64,000 bases of DNA from Chryseobacterium ginsenosidimutans. GTDB taxonomy: Bacteria > Bacteroidota > Bacteroidia > Flavobacteriales > Weeksellaceae. Shown here piece after piece: positions 57,441 through 64,000 of the stretch (position 1 is its first letter; every line of letters starts with the position of its first letter). A model generated the notes under the pieces. It saw only the letters and a list, made by a program, of their open reading frames with translations, searched no databases and had not been told where the DNA came from. The position numbers and the translations under genes were made by a program. The stretch spans positions 2,401,001-2,465,000 of the forward strand of contig NZ_JAUSXC010000001.1 of the NCBI RefSeq assembly GCF_030823405.1. The letters are read 5' to 3'.

Positions 57441-60400
57441 TTAAAATGGAGTAATAGTTGGCATTGGAACAGGATATCTACCTACTTCTAAGTCCATAAG
57501 CCACTTTGAATATTCGATTCCTTTAGGAAACATATTATCATAAACCATATTTCCTACTTTTACAGCAACATGCTCACTATTTTTTGTAATAGTTTGGTTA
57601 AAGGTATTTGACCAAATAAAATCTGTTTCTGATCTTAGTGTAAGCATTTCACCTTTCAACCCTTGTGCTGTCATCCTTTTCATTAAACCTGCAGCAAACT
57701 GTTTACATTGAAACATTTGCTTTAAAGAAGATGGCATTGCTTCAACAATTGTACCGACACCACAATCATTATGCACCAAAATCCCTTTCTCAGAAACATA
57801 ATAATTATGGTTATCTTCTACTTCAAAGTTATAGACTTTTACTTTCTCATCCAAGAATTTAATAGATTCTACCGGAGAAGTTGTTCCGTCTAAAGTGGTT
57901 AGAAGTGTACCTTTTGTTAGGTTTTTGGCTTCTACCCAGTTTCCGTTCACAAAGAATGGGTGTTCCGGTGTACAGGTAATTTCTGTACCGTTTACAGAGA
58001 TTTTCACTAATGAAGAAGAAGTATTGCGGGACAGCTCAACTACTTTTTTCAGTTCTTTTTTGCCTGTTTCTTCGTTGTAGCTCCATACGAGATCACCTTC
58101 TTTAATATCTTCAATCTTTTTATTACCATTTTCTGTGGCTACTAATGTTCCTTCTGTAAAGCAGATTTTGAACAGTCCGTTACTTAATCTTCCTAATGGC
58201 CCACATATATATCGGCTTAGGCCCGTCGCTCTCCAACCTACACTTACTAGTTCTCCTCCAGCAAAAGAAGCTGGTAATTCCAAGAAAAGAAACTTTTCAA
58301 ATTCTTCAACTTCTCGTGCACCTTTGCTGTTTTGTACGGCTAACTGATAGTTGGAAAGATTTCTTTGGTAATTATTCATGGCCTGATTTGAGCTCAGCCC
58401 AAAGAATGTACTGGTAAGCATATTATTGAAAGCATCTCCGGAGCTGGTAACAGACCCCAAAAGATAACTTAAAAGACCTATACTTGGTGCGGGAGGTGTC
58501 ATATCATATTCCTGCCCAACTACAACTTCCTCTATAAGATCAGGATTATTGTCTCCACCCGGCTTATTAGGATCCCATTGTACATCTTTTCTTGGATCGT
58601 TTCCATAAGTACCACTCATCTTCCTTCCATCGGGATCAAACATCATAATAGGGTTATTACCTACATAAGCAAACGGAGAAATATCATTATACATTTCCGC
58701 CAGCTGATCCATTCCGTTCCATCTTCCGAGCTCCGGCATATACTGTCTCCATCCGTAATCCAGCATTCCGGATTCCTTTTGAAGTTCCTTACCGTTGTAT
58801 TTATACTGATAAGAAAGATTACCTTTTAAAGCATTATACCCGTCATGTTTTAATCCAAAAGGGTAGTAGTTGTTTTCTTCAAGAACTTCTGCGCTTGTCC
58901 CATTGTTGAAATAACTTAAACGTACATTTCCCAAATGGTCTGTATAGCTGTAAATATACTTATTATTTTCAAAATTGTAATAGCCTTCGGCAGTAGGAAC
59001 AAATTTTAATCCCAAAGTAAATTTCCCCGTTGAGCTTGTTGCTTCATACTGAAAACCATCCAAATATTCTGTTCTTGTAGAGGTTTCGATATTCGTTTGT
59101 CCCGATCCGTAGGTGTAAGTTTTTCTGAGCTTTACTCCATCTGCCCGATATAAATACTGCGTATTGACATTGAAATCACCTCCTTCTCCGAGGTTAACTC
59201 TCGGCACATAGGTTTTGTCAAAAGTGACAGCATTGGGAAGATTCAGATAATTGTATTTGATATCCAGAATTCCTTTGTCTTTCTGGCTTTTCATATTACC
59301 GCTTTCATCGTAATAGGTAATTGCAATTCCCGATACATCAGGATATCCTCTGTAATCTGTAGAAGAATCGGTAACGGAAGTCAATCGGTTACCATCCGAA
59401 ACATAGGTAAGATTGTCGATCAAAAATGCCGGAGCGCCCTGTTGTGCTTCTGCAGATCTTTTCAGGTTGGTGATATTTCCATTGAGGTCGTAGTCTATCT
59501 TCTCAAAGTATTCCTTTGCCGAAGGATTGTTGTCTTTTTGGTAAAATCCTGCTGAAAGTCTGTTGAGTCCATCATATACATAGCCGTATCTTCTCAGGTT
59601 GTCACCTGTACTGGTGTTGGTTTTCCAGTCTACTTCGGCAATATTTCCGTTATATCTTGGCTTTACCTGCAGATTGGTGTAGTCGGTGTTAGGAGTCTGG
59701 AGTCCTTCCACCTGATTGTATTTGATTTCATACCCAAATAGTTTCCCGTTCAGGTTTTTAGGATCATTAATCTTGGTCATCCAGCCACGGATATTGTAGG
59801 CAAAATCGATACTCTGCAAAGGATTTGAAGCTGTAACACCACCCACTTTTTTATTGGTAAGCTGGGAAATTGCATTATAAGAATTCTGAGCTAAAATCTC
59901 AACAGGGTTATTATCTACCTGATGTTTGTGCACCAACAACCTGTTCTGCGAATCATACTCAAAAGTTTCGATAACGGTTCTTTCGGTATCTGTATTGATT
60001 CTTTTGTGTTTGGTGACGGCACGTTTTGTTATCCCTGTGAAATCAATTTCGGTTTCTGTTTTAGTATATCCTCCTAAATGATTGATAGAATAAGCTGCTA
60101 TGTTTCTTCCGTTAGTATCATACCAGTTATACATCTTTGTCCAGCTATCATCCTCGATATTTTTAATATAAGATGCTACCGGTAAACTTCTGGTACTGAC
60201 CGCCGAATTTTGGGGATCCTGAGGCAGTACATTCTGCCCCAAAATCTGGGTAGGGCTTGCAGGGCTTCCTGCGGGATAAGTGTCGTAATAATTGACCGTC
60301 AGAATAGTCGGGATTTCTCCTGCAAAAGCATTATCGGTGTAATAAACCGTCATTCCGTTTCTTGTAAAGCCTGTGGTACTTCTGTTTTCGGTAACCACTG

Positions 60401-61394
60401 TATTATTTAGATTATTCTGTCTTGTGGCTCTATTTCCTCCTGTAAGAATACCGGTATAGGCAACCCTTCCGAATGGGTCGTATTTCGTGATCAGCCATTG
60501 CCCTTTAGAATTCATCGTCCCATCCTGAGAAAGGATCAATCGGTCGGCTTTATCATACACCATATATTCCCAACCTTTTCCGGGAAGTTTCTTAGCAATT
60601 TGTCTTCCCCGGGTATCATACTGATACTGATAGCAAAGTTTATCAACATTAGTTGTCGTAAGTGCAACCGCAGAAGCCAATGGCGGAATAATATACGAAA
60701 GCCTTCCATAATTATCATAGGCATAATAGGTGTCTGTGTTGTTGGTGCCGTCATTTTTTCTCACCATTACCGTTTGCCCTTTTCCGTTTTTGTATTCGGT
60801 GGAAGGATTCAGGTCGGCATCCGTTACCGTCACCTTATCCAGTGTAGCGGCCGGATAGCTGGCAGACTGAGTGATACTTGTAGAAGGGATATTATTTGAA
60901 TAGGTGGTTTGTGCCACATACATTTTCACTTCATTTGCAGCATTTACCGCATAGGTATACCGATTGGGTTTATCTGCCCATGCCGTTCCCTGCGGATAGC
61001 TTTCCGTGAGCCTTGCCTTAGGAAATTCTTCGAATTTATTTTCGGAGAATATCTTTTCACTGCCGTAAAAAGAGGCATCGGGAGAGGGATAGATTGCTCC
61101 GTTCTGGCTCATCTGCTGAGGCAGCGGAAGGTAGCTTTTGGATGGTCTTCCGTAGCTGTCATATTCTATCTTGCTTACGATGTCTTTTCCCTGTGGAGTG
61201 GTGTTCAGCAGAATGTTCTGCTTGGGTCTTGCCAAACCGTCATAATAGGTTACGGTCTCAGATTTCTTGGTACAGTCTCCGTTGAGGCAGGTTTTGGTAT
61301 AGAGATAATTCTCCGCAGCGGTTGGCTGTACCTGACCGCGAAGGATCCCCGTCACCGCCAGTATTAATAGATAGAGAAATTTATTTTTTTTCAT
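57441..61394 (-). CDS. Rhs-repeat polymorphic toxin with Hint domain and papain-like toxin end
   Basis: This 1317-residue exported protein has a signal peptide ending TGILRGQ. A DUF6443-like start (ENYLYTKTCLNGDCTKKSET) leads into many YD repeats (YYAYDNYGRLSYI). The Rhs-associated core lies near 820-920 (YTDHLGNVRLSYF, DYGWRQYMPELGRWNGMDQL, VGNNPIMMFDPDGR). A Hint protease domain at about 1078-1206 runs from CFTEGTLVATENGNKKIEDI to HNYYVSEKGILVHNDC. The last 110 residues look like a papain-fold toxin with Cys in MFQCKQFAAGLMKRM and His in NSEHVAVKVGNMVYDN. Hint would release the toxin after delivery. The immunity gene follows, then silent cassettes sharing the Hint end. Confidence 0.88.
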   Translation of the reverse strand: MKKNKFLYLLILAVTGILRGQVQPTAAENYLYTKTCLNGDCTKKSETVTYYDGLARPKQNILLNTTPQGKDIVSKIEYDSYGRPSKSYLPLPQQMSQNGAIYPSPDASFYGSEKIFSENKFEEFPKARLTESYPQGTAWADKPNRYTYAVNAANEVKMYVAQTTYSNNIPSTSITQSASYPAATLDKVTVTDADLNPSTEYKNGKGQTVMVRKNDGTNNTDTYYAYDNYGRLSYIIPPLASAVALTTTNVDKLCYQYQYDTRGRQIAKKLPGKGWEYMVYDKADRLILSQDGTMNSKGQWLITKYDPFGRVAYTGILTGGNRATRQNNLNNTVVTENRSTTGFTRNGMTVYYTDNAFAGEIPTILTVNYYDTYPAGSPASPTQILGQNVLPQDPQNSAVSTRSLPVASYIKNIEDDSWTKMYNWYDTNGRNIAAYSINHLGGYTKTETEIDFTGITKRAVTKHKRINTDTERTVIETFEYDSQNRLLVHKHQVDNNPVEILAQNSYNAISQLTNKKVGGVTASNPLQSIDFAYNIRGWMTKINDPKNLNGKLFGYEIKYNQVEGLQTPNTDYTNLQVKPRYNGNIAEVDWKTNTSTGDNLRRYGYVYDGLNRLSAGFYQKDNNPSAKEYFEKIDYDLNGNITNLKRSAEAQQGAPAFLIDNLTYVSDGNRLTSVTDSSTDYRGYPDVSGIAITYYDESGNMKSQKDKGILDIKYNYLNLPNAVTFDKTYVPRVNLGEGGDFNVNTQYLYRADGVKLRKTYTYGSGQTNIETSTRTEYLDGFQYEATSSTGKFTLGLKFVPTAEGYYNFENNKYIYSYTDHLGNVRLSYFNNGTSAEVLEENNYYPFGLKHDGYNALKGNLSYQYKYNGKELQKESGMLDYGWRQYMPELGRWNGMDQLAEMYNDISPFAYVGNNPIMMFDPDGRKMSGTYGNDPRKDVQWDPNKPGGDNNPDLIEEVVVGQEYDMTPPAPSIGLLSYLLGSVTSSGDAFNNMLTSTFFGLSSNQAMNNYQRNLSNYQLAVQNSKGAREVEEFEKFLFLELPASFAGGELVSVGWRATGLSRYICGPLGRLSNGLFKICFTEGTLVATENGNKKIEDIKEGDLVWSYNEETGKKELKKVVELSRNTSSSLVKISVNGTEITCTPEHPFFVNGNWVEAKNLTKGTLLTTLDGTTSPVESIKFLDEKVKVYNFEVEDNHNYYVSEKGILVHNDCGVGTIVEAMPSSLKQMFQCKQFAAGLMKRMTAQGLKGEMLTLRSETDFIWSNTFNQTITKNSEHVAVKVGNMVYDNMFPKGIEYSKWLMDLEVGRYPVPMPTITPF
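57761..57847 (-). repeat. Hint-end recombination seam, copy a (in the active gene)
   Basis: This is the reference copy of the segment of about 87 nt that recurs at 56995, 56138, 55411 and 54386. It encodes KVKVYNFEVEDNHNYYVSEK, then GILVHNDC, the end of the Hint domain directly before the toxin. Confidence 0.88.
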
Positions 61395-61396
61395 GA

Positions 61397-64000
61397 TTAT
61401 TGTCCTTTAAAATGTGTTTTAAACTCCTGTAATGTATTGCCTGCTGCATCCAGTATTTTAATAAGCCTGTTGGCATTATCATACTGATATACCTTTTTAA
61501 TTCCTGAAGCATCTGTTTCGCTGGTAACTCCCACTAAAGGATCATAGGTAAAGGTGGCTACAGGAAGGTTTTTCAGAGCATCGCTTCTTCTGAAAATATT
61601 CAGCGCATTGATCAGCTGGCTTTCATTGGCAGGGTTGTCGGCATCTGCATCCGAAGCGGCAATCATTGAAGACAATATTCCCTGGCTTTGCAGCGCATCA
61701 TAGGTAATTCCGGATATTTTGGCGATAGGCAGCGTCCCGTGGTAGCCGTAAATAATACAGTTGGTCATTCCGTCTTTACCCGTAGCCTGAATTACGTTTC
61801 CATAAACGTCATACTTGTCAATAGTGGTTTCTGTGGAAGGCGCTCCGCTAACGGGATCATAAGACAATACTCCGGATGGTTCGGAAGAATTCGCTGTCAT
61901 ATACAGGTTTTCTGTTTTAGAAAGAGGAGTTGTCAGTCCGCTGCGTGTGCTTTTCGTTTCAATAATGACAGGAGTCGCTATTTTATTTGCCGACAGAAGG
62001 TTTTGGTTCTGCACTTCCGAGGCATATTTATAAGCAGCCTCTATGGTTTCCCCTGAAAAGTCGGTGCTTTTTTCGGAGATAAGGTTGCTGAATAGTGGTT
62101 CATAAACTTTTTCACTACTGGTGGTAAGAACGGTATTATTTTCTCGGTACATCTTTTCGGTTACGGTCTGTTTCTGTAATAGCGGATATTTAAAATCCGA
62201 AGGGACCAGATATTTATCAGCTATTGTTTTATAGGCGAAAGTATATTGGATATTCTTTTCAGAAACTAGTTGATTGTTTCCTGTATACTGTTGTATTTTG
62301 GTAGGCAGCCCGGTGCTGTATGGTGATCCATAATCCAGCAATGTCGTCATTGACTGGCTGGTCTGTGTGAGAACTTCAGAAGGAAGCAGAAAAGTATATC
62401 GGGTAGAGAAATTTTTCACCGCATCCGTTACCGTTACATTTTTATAGACTAATTGTCTTAAATATTTATCAATTCCGTTTGTAGGATGAGTATAGGTAAT
62501 CGTTCCATAATCTTCAGAGCTGGGTACTGTCGGGTTATCAAAGTAATGGTAATTATAATTCAGATTTTCGGTTGGCATAGAACTGTTTTCTCCTTCATAT
62601 TTCTTTATATTTTTTATTCTTACCCCTTCTGTGTAGATGAAAGGTTCTTTGGCAGTTCTGATGGCGTATACTTTGAAATGTCCTGAGGATTTGCCAACAA
62701 AGTTAAGTTTTACAGAAGAATTATTGGTGCCAAACCATTTTAAATCACCACACGGTATCCATCCATAATCGCCCCAATGTGAGACAAACTGTTCCATAGG
62801 GGTATTGGTAACTCCATCCGTTACAGAATAAGTGACGCTAAGATGATCAATCTGATCCGTATTTTTATAATAGGTAACCCCATCTGCAAAAATAAAGAAT
62901 ATCTGATACTTTACAGGATCAATATTAAGATTCAAGGGTTGAGACAACTGCCCCTTAGCAAAATCTTCATCATAAAGTAAATCAGTCTTATATTGATCAT
63001 AGTAGCCCGGAAGACCAATATATCCAAGACCCGATGATCCAGTCTCTGAACTAATCGTATTGGATTCATATTCATATTCCGTTCTTCCTCCTGTTGGTAA
63101 GTAAACTGTTTTTAAAAGTCCTATAGTACTGGCTTCAGGATTGGGACTGGCCGGATTAAAAAACCTTTCAAGTTCAATATTTGAACAATTTGAGAGATTA
63201 TTGGGAAAACCATATTGATCATAGCCTAAGTTATCACTATTACCATTATACTCAAACAAATATTCCTCCTGCTTGATATTATTTTTGTCAAGTAAAGATA
63301 AAGAGTTTAAATAATTTCCTCCGTCACGATCAAATAATACTTGTTTTATAATATTTCCGGAAGTATCCTTTAAGATAATTTTTTGCGGACTTGGGGGATA
63401 AGTAAAAGATATGCTTCCCACATTCGGAATGAGTATATTACTTATTTTACTTTGGCTCGTTTCATATGTTCCCCTCGTATCATTTACATTACGAGTCGTA
63501 GTAATGTATTCAAAAGTAGCCAGTATATTATCCTTACTATCCAATATTTTAGTAATATGGAATGCATCGTGATACAATTCCACGAAATTTTTCTGAACAT
63601 ACATATTGTCGTTGATCCCTCTATAATATGAAATGTCAGGCTTGTCAAAAATGTATTTTAATCCTTTAGCATCTATTACGGTGAAGGATTTTATTTTGTA
63701 TATCAAAGTATCTGTCGTATTTTTCTCTATCAGGATTTTGTTTTTAAAACCGTTTTCAGAGATGCCTACATATTTGTGCGTCGTTTTATCATAATTAATT
63801 GTAAATTTTGCAGATTCTCCCGGAATGCTGTATTGAAATGCATTTCCATCACTGATATTAGTAAAAAATGCACCCGAATTATTGAGTACATAATCAACAG
63901 GATAGGCGTGAGAAACTCTTACAATAGAATAATCCGATGATAGACTCCATCCTTTACCTACATCACCCGGCAAATTCTGATTGGATGTCCTGTTGGCATT
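61397..64000 (-). CDS. Rhs/YD-repeat protein, upstream part of the same system (5' end outside window)
   Basis: The frame is open to the window edge, so the N-terminus is missing; 867 residues are visible. YD-type repeats occur (YDVYGNVIQATGKDGMTNCI, FTYDPLVGVTSETDASGIKK, YQYDNANRLIKILDAAGNTL), and the visible start PGDVGKGWSLSSDYSIVRVS is typical of Rhs-like proteins. The gene stops 2 nt before the start of the toxin-bearing Rhs gene, so the two are one operon. The two may form the shell as separate polypeptides. No toxin end is present on this one. Confidence 0.85.
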   Translation of the reverse strand, partial: NANRTSNQNLPGDVGKGWSLSSDYSIVRVSHAYPVDYVLNNSGAFFTNISDGNAFQYSIPGESAKFTINYDKTTHKYVGISENGFKNKILIEKNTTDTLIYKIKSFTVIDAKGLKYIFDKPDISYYRGINDNMYVQKNFVELYHDAFHITKILDSKDNILATFEYITTTRNVNDTRGTYETSQSKISNILIPNVGSISFTYPPSPQKIILKDTSGNIIKQVLFDRDGGNYLNSLSLLDKNNIKQEEYLFEYNGNSDNLGYDQYGFPNNLSNCSNIELERFFNPASPNPEASTIGLLKTVYLPTGGRTEYEYESNTISSETGSSGLGYIGLPGYYDQYKTDLLYDEDFAKGQLSQPLNLNIDPVKYQIFFIFADGVTYYKNTDQIDHLSVTYSVTDGVTNTPMEQFVSHWGDYGWIPCGDLKWFGTNNSSVKLNFVGKSSGHFKVYAIRTAKEPFIYTEGVRIKNIKKYEGENSSMPTENLNYNYHYFDNPTVPSSEDYGTITYTHPTNGIDKYLRQLVYKNVTVTDAVKNFSTRYTFLLPSEVLTQTSQSMTTLLDYGSPYSTGLPTKIQQYTGNNQLVSEKNIQYTFAYKTIADKYLVPSDFKYPLLQKQTVTEKMYRENNTVLTTSSEKVYEPLFSNLISEKSTDFSGETIEAAYKYASEVQNQNLLSANKIATPVIIETKSTRSGLTTPLSKTENLYMTANSSEPSGVLSYDPVSGAPSTETTIDKYDVYGNVIQATGKDGMTNCIIYGYHGTLPIAKISGITYDALQSQGILSSMIAASDADADNPANESQLINALNIFRRSDALKNLPVATFTYDPLVGVTSETDASGIKKVYQYDNANRLIKILDAAGNTLQEFKTHFKGQ

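Noticed and set aside
54386..57847. The five seam repeats as a CRISPR-like or satellite array
   Set aside because: They are spaced 700-900 nt or more, code in frame for the end of a Hint domain and are explained by toxin cassette recombination.
57895..61367. Many plus-strand open frames opposite the Rhs genes (for example 60909-61367)
   Set aside because: They lie fully inside well-supported Rhs coding sequence on the other strand and have no recognisable protein features.

Overview
The window reads as a low-GC Flavobacteriia chromosome, most like Chryseobacterium or a related Weeksellaceae genus. The evidence is SusC/SusD and Rhs families of that group, Bacteroidota-type promoters (TTTG, about 20 nt, TAnnTTTG), many secreted proteins ending their signal peptides in A-Q, and Flavobacteria-type intergenic palindromes. 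This placement is inferred from recognised families, not from a marker gene. No rRNA, tRNA or CRISPR was seen.

Positions 1-29,800 hold a rhamnogalacturonan/L-rhamnose utilisation locus. The plus strand carries a GH106 rhamnosidase (cut by the window edge), a DUF4350-like protein, a PL11 lyase, a CE12-type esterase, a GH105 hydrolase, the RhaT symporter, a SusC/SusD pair, and a complete catabolic set: rhamnulose-1-P aldolase/lactaldehyde dehydrogenase fusion, rhamnose isomerase, FGGY kinase and FMN lactate dehydrogenase. The minus strand carries a SnoaL-like secreted protein, a GntR regulator, two large six-hairpin glycosidase-like proteins and a GH28. Together they can cut the polymer outside the cell, import the pieces, release rhamnose and take it through lactaldehyde and lactate to pyruvate plus DHAP. 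A palindromic operator (GCAATCGATTGC) occurs three times in this locus.

Positions 29,800-41,600 hold a DUF892 ferritin-like protein, a cold-shock protein, a membrane-anchored TPR/AraC regulator, and two tandem triplets of secreted C1q/TNF-like jelly-roll proteins separated by two overlapping HTH genes, then a GT14-like glycosyltransferase.

Positions 41,664-45,431 are a complete IS1595-family element with 23-bp imperfect terminal inverted repeats and a perfect 8-bp target duplication (TTATTTTA). It carries cargo: a P63C-domain gene, a membrane protein plus secreted protein pair, small ORFs, and a strongly structured RNA leader with a pseudoknot and a competing hairpin just before the membrane-protein gene.

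Positions 45,770-54,080 are housekeeping: a histone-H1-like small protein, an M28 peptidase, an RDD protein, Tex, an MG2/TonB-plug protein and a YceI lipoprotein.

Positions 54,200-64,000 (minus strand) are an Rhs/Hint polymorphic toxin locus. It has an Rhs protein cut by the window edge, a full Rhs-Hint-papain-like toxin with its immunity gene, then three silent toxin/immunity cassettes and one decayed cassette. Each cassette begins with the same segment of about 85 bp encoding the end of the Hint domain, the expected seam for C-terminal toxin replacement by recombination.
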